A stretch of 64,000 bases of DNA from assembly GCA_023383795.1 (NCBI GenBank), contig JAHDYJ010000002.1:1-64000 (forward strand), in the 5' to 3' direction. A program made the translations under genes and the position numbers. Source of the stretch: Burkholderiales bacterium (GTDB lineage Bacteria; Pseudomonadota; Gammaproteobacteria; Burkholderiales; SG8-39). The first letter of the stretch is position 1; each line of letters starts with the position of its first letter. Below the pieces are notes generated by a model. The model did not search any database, was not told where the DNA came from, and saw nothing but the letters and a program-made list of their open reading frames with translations. This document shows positions 40,084 through 48,867 of the stretch, piece after piece.

Positions 40084-41067
40084 ATGAACGCCAAGCGCCT
40101 GTTCCTGAAGTCCGCGACCGCCCTCGCCCTGGCCGCCGCGCTCGCCGCCCCCGCCCACGCGCAGCAGCCGGAGGAGGTCACTTACCTCCTGCCCGCGCCG
40201 GCGTTCCTGCCGGCGTTCGGCCCGTGGATGATGGCGCAGGCGCGCGGCTACTACGCGGCCGAGGGGCTCAAGGTCAATTTCGTCGTCGCCAAGGGCGGCG
40301 TCGACGTCGCCAAGCAGGTCGGGGCCGGCAACGCGCCGATCGGCGGCGCGATCGGCGACACCCCGATCATCGCCCGTGCGCAGGGGATCCCGGTCAAGGC
40401 GGTTGCCGTGCTCGGCGGGAAGTCCCTCACCCAACTCGTCGTGCACGCCGACAAGGGCATCAACGGTCCGAAGGACCTGAAGGGCAGGACCGTCACCACG
40501 ATGGCCTACCAGGACACGACGTTCTTCTCCCTGCAGGGGATGCTCGCGAGCGCCGGCCTGACCAAGAACGACGTCGAGGCGCAGGCGGCCGGACCGGCCG
40601 GCGTGTGGCAGCTTTTCGCGGCCGGCAAGGCCGACGCGATGGCGGCGGTGCCGGACTGGATCGTCTCGGCGCAGCAGTCCGGCGCGAAGGTGAAGATCTT
40701 CTCGTCCGACGACTACTTCAAGAGCATGGCGCAGGCGATCCTCGCCTCCGACGAGACGATCCAGAAGCGCCCCGAGCTGGTCCAGAAGCTGGTGCGCGCG
40801 ACGCTCAAGGGCATGCAGGACATCATGCAGGATCCGGCCGGCGCCGCACGCGACTACGTGAAGGCGGTGCCGCAGCACAAGGGCAAGGAGGAATACATCG
40901 AGGCGGTCTTCAGGCTCTACAACACCTACGTCTATCCCGGCCAGAAGGCCTTCGGCGCGATGGATCCGGACCGGCTCGCCGCGGTGCAGAAGTTCTACGT
41001 CAAGGAAGGCATCGTCCTCAAGGAGACCCCCGTTGACGACCTCTACACCAATCGCTTCGTCCGCTAG
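40084..41067 (+). CDS. ABC transporter substrate-binding protein (NMT1/THI5-like)
   Basis: A periplasmic solute-binding protein; 327 aa. A signal peptide covers about 1-26 (ALALAAALAAPAHA, cleavage before QQ). The mature body starts with PAPAFLPAFGPWMMAQARGYYAAEGL, typical of the NMT1/SsuA-like class. The ATG at 40084 sits at the correct distance from GGAGG; an in-frame ATG six bases earlier is too close. The ligand is unknown; context suggests the aromatic substrate of the pathway. Its 3' end overlaps the permease start by 35 bases. Confidence 0.9.
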   Translation: MNAKRLFLKSATALALAAALAAPAHAQQPEEVTYLLPAPAFLPAFGPWMMAQARGYYAAEGLKVNFVVAKGGVDVAKQVGAGNAPIGGAIGDTPIIARAQGIPVKAVAVLGGKSLTQLVVHADKGINGPKDLKGRTVTTMAYQDTTFFSLQGMLASAGLTKNDVEAQAAGPAGVWQLFAAGKADAMAAVPDWIVSAQQSGAKVKIFSSDDYFKSMAQAILASDETIQKRPELVQKLVRATLKGMQDIMQDPAGAARDYVKAVPQHKGKEEYIEAVFRLYNTYVYPGQKAFGAMDPDRLAAVQKFYVKEGIVLKETPVDDLYTNRFVR

Positions 41068-41878
41068 CGCGGCGCGGCCGGGCCGGATCGCCGACATGCT
41101 GGGCGTACTGCGCGGCAGCACGGCGACGGCGAGCTTGGCCGTGCTCGTGGCGTTCCTCGCGGCATGGGAGTGGCTCCCGGCGCTCGCGGGCATCCCGGAG
41201 TTCATCCTGCCGCCACCCTCGCGCGTGTGGCAGGAGTTCCTGCGGATGAGCGCGAACGAGCGGCTCTGGTACCACTCCGGCATCACCTCGATGGAGGTCG
41301 TGGTCGGGTTCCTGCTCGGCTCGCTGCTCGGCATCGTGATCGGCTTCGTGCTTGGCATGGCCCCGCGCGCCGAGCTCGTGCTCTCGCCCTACATCCTCGC
41401 GCTGCAGATCGCGCCGAAGGTCGCGTTCGCCCCGCTGTTCGTCATGTGGCTCGGCTACACGGTCTACCCGAAGATCCTGGTCGCGGTCCTGATCGTGTTC
41501 TTCCCGGTCATGGTCAACGTGCTCACGGCCGTGCGCACGGTGGACCCCGACATGGTGAACCTCGCCCGGTCGTTCTCGGCGACGCGCTGGCAGGTGTTCC
41601 GCATGATCGAGTACCCCGCCTCGCTCGCCCCGCTCTTCTCGGGGCTGCGCATCGCCGCGACGCTCGCCGTCATCGGCGTGGTGGTCGGCGAGCTGGTCGG
41701 CGGCAACCTCGGGCTCGGCTACCTGCTCACGTACGGCGAGGGCCAGGGCAACACGGCGATGGTGTTCGTCACCATCATCCTGCTCACGTTCATCGGCATC
41801 GTCGCCTACGCCGGCGTGGTGCTGGTCGAGCGCCGGGTGCTCCACTACATGCCGAAGGCGCAGCACGCCACGGTATGA
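41033..41878 (+). CDS. ABC transporter permease, NitT/TauT family
   Basis: The inner-membrane subunit; 281 aa with about six hydrophobic segments. The EAA-type cytoplasmic loop LARSFSATRWQVFRMIEYP contacts the ATPase. The TTG at 41033 is supported by AAGGAG eight bases upstream, inside the end of the binding-protein gene, giving a coupled overlap; an ATG at 41095 would shorten the N-terminus by 20 residues. Together with the two genes before it this is a complete importer. Confidence 0.9.
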   Translation: MTTSTPIASSASAARPGRIADMLGVLRGSTATASLAVLVAFLAAWEWLPALAGIPEFILPPPSRVWQEFLRMSANERLWYHSGITSMEVVVGFLLGSLLGIVIGFVLGMAPRAELVLSPYILALQIAPKVAFAPLFVMWLGYTVYPKILVAVLIVFFPVMVNVLTAVRTVDPDMVNLARSFSATRWQVFRMIEYPASLAPLFSGLRIAATLAVIGVVVGELVGGNLGLGYLLTYGEGQGNTAMVFVTIILLTFIGIVAYAGVVLVERRVLHYMPKAQHATV

Positions 41879-41911
41879 GCGCGCCGGCACGCACATCCAA
41901 GGAGGAAAGAC

Positions 41912-42286
41912 ATGTCTGAGACTGGCGTGATGCGGACGCACGTCCCGGCCGCGAGCGACGCCGACGTCGTTCCGGACTTCAACCGGTACCTGGACGCGTA
42001 CCGCAACCCGCGGCCGAACCAGGCCGCGGGCGCGGGACAGATCTTCGAGAGCGGCGAGCGCGACCTCATCGTGTGGCAGACCCGCCCCGCCCTGCCGACC
42101 GAGTACGAGGCGGCGCTCGCCTCGACGCTCGAGCAGATCTTCGCCCAGCGCACCTACGAGCTGCCCGACATCGTCGCCGCGCTGAACCGCGAAGGCGTGC
42201 GCACCCCCGGCGGCGAGGCCTGGACCGAAGCGAACTTCCAGTCCACCTTCCGCGAGCTGGGCAGGCTCGCATTCGGTCAGGAGTAG
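41912..42286 (+). CDS. Small protein with recombinase-like helix-turn-helix
   Basis: A 124-aa protein. Residues 85-120 (ELPDIVAALNREGVRTPGGE, then AWTEANFQSTFRELGR) resemble the C-terminal DNA-binding helix-turn-helix of serine recombinases, but no catalytic domain is present. The N-terminal half (NRYLDAYRNPRPNQAAGAGQ) is not recognised. Short proteins of this kind occur beside Rieske oxygenase genes, where their role is unclear. It lies three bases before the oxygenase gene, so a function tied to the oxygenase is likely. Confidence 0.8.
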   Translation: MSETGVMRTHVPAASDADVVPDFNRYLDAYRNPRPNQAAGAGQIFESGERDLIVWQTRPALPTEYEAALASTLEQIFAQRTYELPDIVAALNREGVRTPGGEAWTEANFQSTFRELGRLAFGQE

Positions 42287-42289
42287 ACC

Positions 42290-43348
42290 ATGGTCGACGC
42301 ACAATCGGTGGAGCGGCTCCTGAACCGCGGGCTGCAGAACCAGTGGTATCCGGTGCTGCCGAGCTGGGCGCTCGCCGGCGCGCCGATCGGCATCACGCGC
42401 CTGTCCGAGAACATCGTGCTCTGGCGCGACGCCGACGGCGTCCCCCACGCGACCGAGGACCGCTGCCCGCACCGCGGCGCGCGCCTGTCGCTCGGCTGGA
42501 ATCTGGGTGACCGCGTCGCGTGCTGGTACCACGGCGTCGAGGTCGACGGCACCGGCACGGTGCGCAAGGTGCCGGCGGTGTCGAACTGCCCGCTGGAGGG
42601 CCAGCGCGCGGTGCGCAGCTATCCGGTGAAGGAGATCCGCGGCGCGATCTTCCTCTACTTCGGCGACGAGCTGCATCCGGAGCCCTGCCCGCTCGAGCTG
42701 CCCGAAGAGCTCACCAGCCCCGCGTTCGGCGCCATCCTGTGCTTCGCCAAGTGGAAGTGCAACTACCGCTACGCGGTCGACAACGTCATGGACCCGATGC
42801 ACGGCGCCTACCTGCACGCGGCGTCGCACTCGATGGCGTTCGGCGACAAGAGCGCGAACATGCAGCTCCGCAAGACGTCGACCGGCTTCTCGTTCGAGAA
42901 GACGACGCAGCGGGACGTCAACTTCGACTGGGTCGAGTTCGGCCAGAGCGGCGCGACGTGGCTGCGACTGTCGATCCCGTATCGCCCGAGCGCGGGCCCC
43001 GGCGGCAGCTTCTACATCGTCGGATTCGCGACGCCGGTCGCCGAGGACAACTGCCTGGTCTTCTTCTGGCGCGCCCGCAAGTGCACCGGCTGGCAGCGCG
43101 ACGTCTGGCAGTTCCTGTACCGTACCAGGCTCGAGGGCCTGCACTGGGCGGTGCTCGAGCAGGACCGCGTCGTGCTCGAGCACATGGCGCCCGATGCCCG
43201 ATCGCGCGAGTTCCTGTACCAGCACGACACCGGCCTCTCGCGCGTGCGCCGGGTGATGCAGAACCGCGCCGAGGAGCAGCTCCGCGCGCTCGCGGAGCAT
43301 CGCGCGGCGCAGGCGCGCTCCGCCGCGCCCGGCCGCGCGACCGCCTGA
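42290..43348 (+). CDS. Rieske ring-hydroxylating oxygenase, alpha subunit
   Basis: The catalytic subunit of a non-heme iron oxygenase; 352 aa. Rieske ligands are C59, H61, C78 and H81 (DRCPHRGARL, CWYHG). The iron site has the N-x-x-D-x-x-H-x4-H pattern with N165, D168, H171 and H176 (VDNVMDPMHGAYLH). No beta subunit gene is present, so it belongs to an alpha-only type (as in vanillate or phthalate-like oxygenases). It probably hydroxylates or demethylates an aromatic ring. Ferredoxin is at 38872 and reductase at 51274. The substrate is unknown. Confidence 0.93.
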   Translation: MVDAQSVERLLNRGLQNQWYPVLPSWALAGAPIGITRLSENIVLWRDADGVPHATEDRCPHRGARLSLGWNLGDRVACWYHGVEVDGTGTVRKVPAVSNCPLEGQRAVRSYPVKEIRGAIFLYFGDELHPEPCPLELPEELTSPAFGAILCFAKWKCNYRYAVDNVMDPMHGAYLHAASHSMAFGDKSANMQLRKTSTGFSFEKTTQRDVNFDWVEFGQSGATWLRLSIPYRPSAGPGGSFYIVGFATPVAEDNCLVFFWRARKCTGWQRDVWQFLYRTRLEGLHWAVLEQDRVVLEHMAPDARSREFLYQHDTGLSRVRRVMQNRAEEQLRALAEHRAAQARSAAPGRATA

Positions 43349-43354
43349 GGCCGC

Positions 43355-44086
43355 ATGCTGCGCGACCGGCGCATCCTGATCACCGGCGGCGCACGCGGCC
43401 TCGGGCGCGCGTTTGCCGAGAGCGCGCTCGCCGCCGGCGCCCGCGTGGCGATCGCCGACATCCTCGAGGACGAGGGGCGCGCGGCGGCGCGCGACATCGG
43501 CGCGACCTTCGTCGCGCTCGACCTCGCCTCGCCGGCCTCAGTCGCCGGCGCGGTCGACGCCGCCGCGGCCGTGCTCGGCGGGCTCGACGGCCTGGTGAAC
43601 AACGGCGCGATCACGAGCTCGGGCGGGAAGCTGCTCGACGAGCTCGACGTCGACACCTGGGATCGCGTCATGACGGTGAACGTGCGCGGCACCTGGCTCG
43701 CGACGCGCGCCGCCCGGCCTCACCTCGCCGCATCCACGAAAGGCCGCGTGGTCAACGTGGCCTCCGACACCGCGCTGTGGGGCGCGCCGCGGCTGCTCGC
43801 CTACGTCGCGAGCAAGGGTGCGGTGATCGCCATGACGCGCGCGATGGCGCGCGAGCTCGGCGCCGCCGGCACCACCGTGAACGCCGTGGCGCCGGGGCTC
43901 ACCCTGGTGGAGGCGACCGAGTACGTGCCGGCCGAGCGTCACCGGCTGTACGTCGAGGGCCGCGCCATCAACCGAGCGCAGGTGCCCGAGGACGTCTGCG
44001 GCGCGGTGAACTTCCTGCTCTCGGACGCGGCCGGGTTCGTCACCGGACAGCTGCTCGCCGTGAACGGCGGCTTCGTGATGCATTGA
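43355..44086 (+). CDS. Short-chain dehydrogenase/reductase
   Basis: A classical SDR; 243 aa. The cofactor motif is ITGGARGLGRAFA, then NNGAITSSG (NNAG variant), a catalytic Ser in VNVASDTALW, and Y/K in LLAYVASKGAVIAMTRAM. Next to a Rieske oxygenase it most plausibly oxidises the cis-dihydrodiol to a catechol, but other alcohol oxidations are possible. It starts seven bases after the oxygenase stop. Confidence 0.92.
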   Translation: MLRDRRILITGGARGLGRAFAESALAAGARVAIADILEDEGRAAARDIGATFVALDLASPASVAGAVDAAAAVLGGLDGLVNNGAITSSGGKLLDELDVDTWDRVMTVNVRGTWLATRAARPHLAASTKGRVVNVASDTALWGAPRLLAYVASKGAVIAMTRAMARELGAAGTTVNAVAPGLTLVEATEYVPAERHRLYVEGRAINRAQVPEDVCGAVNFLLSDAAGFVTGQLLAVNGGFVMH

Positions 44087-44112
44087 GTGGACTCTCGACA
44101 GGAGAACGAGAC

Positions 44113-44667
44113 ATGAGCGATACGGCAGTCAAACCGAAGGCGACCGGGGCGCACGCCGCCCGGTCCTGGGACCGCCCGGCGGGCGCGAGCTTCGCCGAGT
44201 GGATGGAGGCGCGCGTCGCGCGGCTCGCCACGCGCAAGTACGACTGGAACGCGCTCAAGTTCCAGGCCGACTACGACCCGAAGTACCGCCGCGCGCAGAT
44301 GCGCTACGTCGGCACCGGCGGCACCGGCGTCGCCGCGGACGCGAACGTGGTGCCGGCCGAGCATTTCACGTTCTCGACCATGCTGCTGCCGGCCGGCGCC
44401 GAGGGGCCGATGCACATCCACACCGACGTGGAGGAGATCTTCTTCCTGATCCGCGGCAAGGTGAAGGTGATTTGCGAGAAGGACGGCGAGCGCTGGGAGT
44501 CGGTGATCACCGACCGCGACCTGATCTCGATCCCGCCGGGGGTCTACCGCGGCGAGATCAACATCGGCGAGGAGGACGCGCTGATGTGCGTCATGCTCGG
44601 CTCGCCGCGCCCGATCACGCCGACCTACCCACCGGATCATCCGCTGGCGAAGATCAAGCGGCCGTGA
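44113..44667 (+). CDS. Cupin-domain protein
   Basis: A 184-aa protein with one cupin barrel. Metal-site pattern: MHIHTDVEEIFFLIRGKVKV (H, H, E), then the second motif IPPGVYRGEINIGEEDALM, which lacks the usual histidine there. It could be a dioxygenase or isomerase, or a non-catalytic binding protein. An AGGAG ribosome site is present. The stop overlaps the next gene as GTGA. Confidence 0.88.
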   Translation: MSDTAVKPKATGAHAARSWDRPAGASFAEWMEARVARLATRKYDWNALKFQADYDPKYRRAQMRYVGTGGTGVAADANVVPAEHFTFSTMLLPAGAEGPMHIHTDVEEIFFLIRGKVKVICEKDGERWESVITDRDLISIPPGVYRGEINIGEEDALMCVMLGSPRPITPTYPPDHPLAKIKRP

Positions 44668-45521
44668 GCGACCTCGCCGCATCCCTCGCCGCGCGGCTCG
44701 TCGCCCCGTATCCCGCCGCGCGCATCGCCACCGCGGGCGGCGCGGTCTCGTACCGGTTGGCGGGCACCGGGCCCGCGCTCGTCCTGCTGCACGGCATCGG
44801 CAGCCAGTCCGGCTCCTGGGCGCAGCAGCTCGCGGGGCTCGCGGACCGGTATCGCGTCCTCGCCTGGGACGCGCCGGGCTACGGCGATTCGGAGCCGCTT
44901 GCCCCGGCCGCGCCCGCGGCGGCCGACTACGCGGCGCGGCTCGGCGCTCTTCTCGACGCGCTCGGCATCGGGCGCGCGGTGCTCGTCGCGAGCTCGCTCG
45001 GGGCGCTGATGGCCGGCGCGTTCGCCGCGCGCTGGCCGGAGCGACTCGCAGGCCTCGTGCTGCTCAATCCGGCCGGCGGCTACGGGCTCGCGGAGCCGGC
45101 GGTGCGCGAGGCGAAGCTCGCTGCGCGGCTCGAGCGGCTCGCCAGACTCGGCCCGGCCGGCATGGCGCGCGACCTGCCCGCCGGAATGCTGGCGCCGAGC
45201 GCCTCCGAGGCCGCGCGCGCGCTCGCGGCCTGGAGCCAGGCGAGCATCCATCCTCACGGCTACGCGCAGGCGGCGCGCATGCTGGCGAACGGCAGGCTCG
45301 CGGAGGACGCCGCGCGCTATGCCGGACCGGTGCTCGTGGTGGCCGCCGACGCGGACACGATCACTCCCGCGGCCGAATGCGAGCGGATCGCCCGCGCGTT
45401 CCCGCGCGCGACCTTCCGCATGCTCGAGGGCGCAGGCCACCTCTCCTACCTCGATTCGCCGGTGGTCGTGAACGACGCGATCGCCGATTTCGCGGCGCGC
45501 TCCGCAGAGGTTGCCCAATGA
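44664..45521 (+). CDS. Alpha/beta hydrolase, MhpC/BphD-like candidate
   Basis: A 285-aa alpha/beta-hydrolase fold protein. The oxyanion region is LVLLHGIGSQSGSWAQQLAG, the nucleophile elbow VLVASSLGALMAG (Ser in ASSLG), the acid VVAADADTITP and the histidine GAGHLSYLD. Meta-cleavage-product hydrolases have this layout, and the neighbouring extradiol-type dioxygenase fits that role. The GTG start overlaps the cupin stop, and its stop overlaps the IclR ATG. Confidence 0.9.
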   Translation: MSDLAASLAARLVAPYPAARIATAGGAVSYRLAGTGPALVLLHGIGSQSGSWAQQLAGLADRYRVLAWDAPGYGDSEPLAPAAPAAADYAARLGALLDALGIGRAVLVASSLGALMAGAFAARWPERLAGLVLLNPAGGYGLAEPAVREAKLAARLERLARLGPAGMARDLPAGMLAPSASEAARALAAWSQASIHPHGYAQAARMLANGRLAEDAARYAGPVLVVAADADTITPAAECERIARAFPRATFRMLEGAGHLSYLDSPVVVNDAIADFAARSAEVAQ

Positions 45522-46300
45522 ACGAGCCCCGCTACAACGTGCCCGGCCTGGAGCGCGGCCTGCGCCTGCTCCAGCTCTTCGACCGCAACCGCAAGGTGCT
45601 GAGCGCGGCCGAGATGGCGCGCGCGCTCGCGCTCCCCCGCTCGACCGCGTTCCGCCTCGCCCAGACCCTCGAGCACCTCGGCTTCCTCCAGCGCGAGGGC
45701 GAGGCCTACCGGGTCGGTCCGGCGGTCCTGCGGCTCGGCTTCGAGTACATCGCGTCGCTCGAGCTCGCGGAGCTCGCGCGCCCGATCGTCGAGCGCCTGC
45801 GCGACGAGAGCGGCTGCTCGGCGCAGCTCGTGATCCGCGACGGGCGCGACGTGGTGGTGGTGCTGAAGGCCGCGGCGCAGTCGACGTTCGCGAGCAACGT
45901 CAACATCGGCACGCGCATGCCGGCCCACGCCACGATCCTCGGCCGGGTGCTGCTGTGCGACGCGGACGATCGCACGCTCGCCGCGCTCTATCCGGAGCCC
46001 GCGCTGCCCCGCGTGTCGGCGAAGTCGCCGAAGAGCGTCGTCGAGCTCAAGCGTCTGCTCCGCGAGGACCGCGCGCGCGGCTACGCCGTCAGCGAGTCGT
46101 TCTTCGAGCAGGGCATCTCCGCGGTCGCGGCGCCGGTCCGCAGCGAGGCCGGCGCGGTCGTCGCCGCGATCAGCATCACTGCGCAGCGGCCCTCGCTCGA
46201 GCCGGCCGAGCTGCGCGAGCGCCTGGTGCAGCAGGTGCTGCGCGCCGCCGGCGAGCTCTCGCACCAGCTGAACTACCGGCCGGCCGAAGCCGCGGCCTAG
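45518..46300 (+). CDS. IclR-family transcriptional regulator
   Basis: A 260-aa regulator. The N-terminal winged helix-turn-helix covers about residues 8-66 (LSAAEMARALALPRSTAFRL AQ-type recognition region). The C-terminal effector domain contains FASNVNIGTRMPAHATILGR and FFEQGISAVAAPVRSEAGAV. IclR regulators often respond to aromatic acids or their products. It lies inside the operon with an ATGA overlap, so its level would follow that of the pathway; it likely controls the promoter near 38751. Confidence 0.93.
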   Translation: MNEPRYNVPGLERGLRLLQLFDRNRKVLSAAEMARALALPRSTAFRLAQTLEHLGFLQREGEAYRVGPAVLRLGFEYIASLELAELARPIVERLRDESGCSAQLVIRDGRDVVVVLKAAAQSTFASNVNIGTRMPAHATILGRVLLCDADDRTLAALYPEPALPRVSAKSPKSVVELKRLLREDRARGYAVSESFFEQGISAVAAPVRSEAGAVVAAISITAQRPSLEPAELRERLVQQVLRAAGELSHQLNYRPAEAAA

Positions 46301-46322
46301 GCCATGAGAAGGAGTCATACCG

Positions 46323-48044
46323 ATGCTGCAAGGGGACGTTCCCGCAATGTCTGACGACGCGCAACGCGGCGAGCGCGTGACGGTCGGCGAGATCGCCGCC
46401 CGGTTTCTCGAGCGCTGCGGCGTGCGGGCCGCGTTCGGCGTGATCTCGATCCACAACATGCCGATCCTCGACGCCTTCGGCCGCCGCGCGTCGGCGGCGG
46501 CCGCCGCGGCACGCCCCGCGCCGATCCGGTTCGTGCCGGCGCGCAGCGAGCCCGGCGCGGTCAACATGGCCGACGCCTACGCGCGCGTCTCCGGCGGCAT
46601 CGGCGTCGCCGTCACGAGCACCGGCACCGCCGCCGGCAACGCGTGCGGCGCGATGGTCGAGGCGCTCACCGCCGGGACGCCGGTGCTCCACATCACCGGC
46701 CAGATCGAGGTGCCGTACCTCGACCGCGATCTCGGCTACATCCACGAGGCGCCCGAGCAGCTCGAGATGCTGCGCGCGGTCTCGAAGGCCGCCTACCGGG
46801 TGCGCAGCGCCGAGACGGCGCTCGGCACGCTGCGCGAAGCCGTCAGGGTGGCGTTGACGGCACCGCGCGGGCCGGTGAGCGTCGAGATCCCGATCGACAT
46901 CCAGGCGACCGAGATCGCGCTGCCCTCCTCCTTCGCGCCGGCCGAGGTTCCGGTGGCGCTGCCCGCGGCCGCCGAGCTCGATGCGCTCGCCGAGCGGCTC
47001 GCGCATGCGAAGCGGCCGCTGCTCTGGCTCGGCGGCGGCGCCCGCCACGCCGGCGAGGCGGCGCGCCGCCTGCTCGATCTCGGCTTCGGCGTCGTCACGA
47101 GCGTCCAGGGACGCGGCATCGTGCCCGAGGACGACCCGCGCTCGCTCGGCGCGTTCAACCTGCACGAGCCGGTGGAGCGGTTCTACGGCACGTGCGACGC
47201 GATCGTGGTGGTCGGCTCGCGCCTGCGCAGCAACGAGACGCTGAAGTACCGGCTCGGGCTGCCCCGGCCGCTCTATCGCGTCGACGCGGACCCGCAGCAG
47301 CAGGGCCGCTGCTATGCCGACGAGCTGTTCGTCTGCGGGGACAGCCGCGCGGCGCTCGCGGGGCTCGCCGACCGCCTCGGCGGCCGGCTCCACGTCGACG
47401 CCGCCTTCGCGCACGACCTCGCGGCGGCGCGCGACGCGGCGGAGAAGCTCGTCGCCGAAGGCCTCGGACCGTACGCCGCGCTCGTCGCGGAGCTGCAGCG
47501 CGCCGCCGGCCGCGACTTCGTCTGGGTGCGGGACGTGACGGTCTCGAACAGCACGTGGGGCAACCGCGCGCTGCGGATCTTCGGTCCGCGCGACGGCGTG
47601 CACGCGCTCGGCGGCGGCATCGGCCAGGGCGTGCAGATGGCGATCGGGGCTTCGCTCGCCGCGGGCGAGCGCAGGACCTTCTGCCTCGTCGGCGACGGCG
47701 GCCTCCAGGTGAACATCGGCGAGCTCGCGACGCTGGTCCAGGAGCGCGCGAACGTGACGGTGCTGCTGATGAACGACCGCGGCTACGGCGTGATCCGCAA
47801 CATCCAGGACGCGCAGTACGGCGGGCGCCGCTACTACGTCGACCTGCACACGCCCGACTTCGCCGCCCTGGCGGGCTCGATCGGCCTGCCGTTTCGGCGC
47901 GTCTCCGACCTCGCCCGCCTCGGCGGCGCGCTCGCCGAGACCCTGGCTGCCCGCGGTCCGGCGCTGATCGAGCTCGACATGGCCGCCATCGGGCCGTTCG
48001 CAAGAGCGTTCTCCGGGCCGCCGGTGCGCAAGGTGGAGGCGTGA
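46323..48044 (+). CDS. Thiamine-diphosphate-dependent enzyme, acetolactate synthase-like
   Basis: A 573-aa three-domain ThDP enzyme. The catalytic Glu is E76 in ARSEPGAVNMADAYARVSGG. The metal/ThDP motif is LVGDGGLQVNIGELATLVQE, ending with NDRGYG. The central domain has a Rossmann-like fold. It may decarboxylate or ligate a 2-oxo acid formed after ring cleavage; benzoylformate decarboxylase and acetolactate synthase are the closest classes, and I cannot decide between them. The ATG at 46323 has GAAGGAG upstream; MSDD at 46347 is an alternative. Confidence 0.85.
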   Translation: MLQGDVPAMSDDAQRGERVTVGEIAARFLERCGVRAAFGVISIHNMPILDAFGRRASAAAAAARPAPIRFVPARSEPGAVNMADAYARVSGGIGVAVTSTGTAAGNACGAMVEALTAGTPVLHITGQIEVPYLDRDLGYIHEAPEQLEMLRAVSKAAYRVRSAETALGTLREAVRVALTAPRGPVSVEIPIDIQATEIALPSSFAPAEVPVALPAAAELDALAERLAHAKRPLLWLGGGARHAGEAARRLLDLGFGVVTSVQGRGIVPEDDPRSLGAFNLHEPVERFYGTCDAIVVVGSRLRSNETLKYRLGLPRPLYRVDADPQQQGRCYADELFVCGDSRAALAGLADRLGGRLHVDAAFAHDLAAARDAAEKLVAEGLGPYAALVAELQRAAGRDFVWVRDVTVSNSTWGNRALRIFGPRDGVHALGGGIGQGVQMAIGASLAAGERRTFCLVGDGGLQVNIGELATLVQERANVTVLLMNDRGYGVIRNIQDAQYGGRRYYVDLHTPDFAALAGSIGLPFRRVSDLARLGGALAETLAARGPALIELDMAAIGPFARAFSGPPVRKVEA

Positions 48045-48853
48045 GCGACCTGGCGGTCAAGCGCGCGCTCGTCATCGGGTGCGGCGCGATCGGGCGGTTC
48101 GTGCTGCAGGCGCTCGCGGGCGATGCGGCGCTCGCCGTCACGCATCTCCTCGAGCGCGCTGCGCGCAAGGACGCGCTCGCCCGCACGCTCGGTGGCCGGC
48201 CGCGCGTGATCAGCGCGCTCTCCGAGCTCGACGCGCCGATCGACTGCGCGCTCGAGTGCGCCGGCCACGGCGCGGTCGCGGACCACGTGCCGCGGCTCCT
48301 CGAGCGCGGCGTGGACGTCGCGCTGGTGTCGGTCGGCGCGCTCGCCGAGCCGGGGCTTCCGGAGCGGCTCGAGGCGGCGGCGCGCGCCGGCGGCGCCCAG
48401 CTCACGCTCGTCTCGGGCGCGGTCGGCGGGCTCGACGCGATCGCCGCGGCGCGCGTCGGCGGGCTCGACGAGGTCGTCTACACCGGCCGCAAGCCCCCGC
48501 TCGGCTGGCGCGGCTCGCCGGCCGAGGAGCGCGTCAACCTCGACGCGCTCACGCAGGCGGCGGTGATCTTCGAGGGCACCGCCCGCGACGCCGCGCGCCT
48601 GTATCCGAAGAACGCGAACGTCGCGGCGACCGTCTCGCTTGCCGGCCTCGGGCTCGACCGCACGCGGGTGAAACTCCTCGCCGATCCCGCGGTCTCCCGG
48701 AACGTGCACCAGGTCGCCGCGCGGGGCGCCTTCGGCGAGCTGGAGATCACGCTCTCGGGCCGGCCGCTGCCGGACAACCCGAGGACCTCTTCGCTCGCAG
48801 CCTACGCCGCGGTCCGCGCGCTGCGCGATTTCGCCGTGCCGGTCCGCTGCTGA
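48041..48853 (+). CDS. Aspartate dehydrogenase-like (NadX) protein
   Basis: A 270-aa NAD(P)-binding protein. The Rossmann motif is ALVIGCGAIGRFVLQALAGD. SGAVGGLDAIAAARVGGLDE and YPKNANVAATVSLAGLGLDR match the L-aspartate dehydrogenase family, including the catalytic-histidine region (SRNVHQVAARGAFGELE). In a catabolic operon it may act on an amino or imino acid intermediate rather than in NAD synthesis. The GTG start overlaps the preceding stop. Confidence 0.85.
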   Translation: MSDLAVKRALVIGCGAIGRFVLQALAGDAALAVTHLLERAARKDALARTLGGRPRVISALSELDAPIDCALECAGHGAVADHVPRLLERGVDVALVSVGALAEPGLPERLEAAARAGGAQLTLVSGAVGGLDAIAAARVGGLDEVVYTGRKPPLGWRGSPAEERVNLDALTQAAVIFEGTARDAARLYPKNANVAATVSLAGLGLDRTRVKLLADPAVSRNVHQVAARGAFGELEITLSGRPLPDNPRTSSLAAYAAVRALRDFAVPVRC

Positions 48854-48867
48854 CTCCGGGGAAAGCG

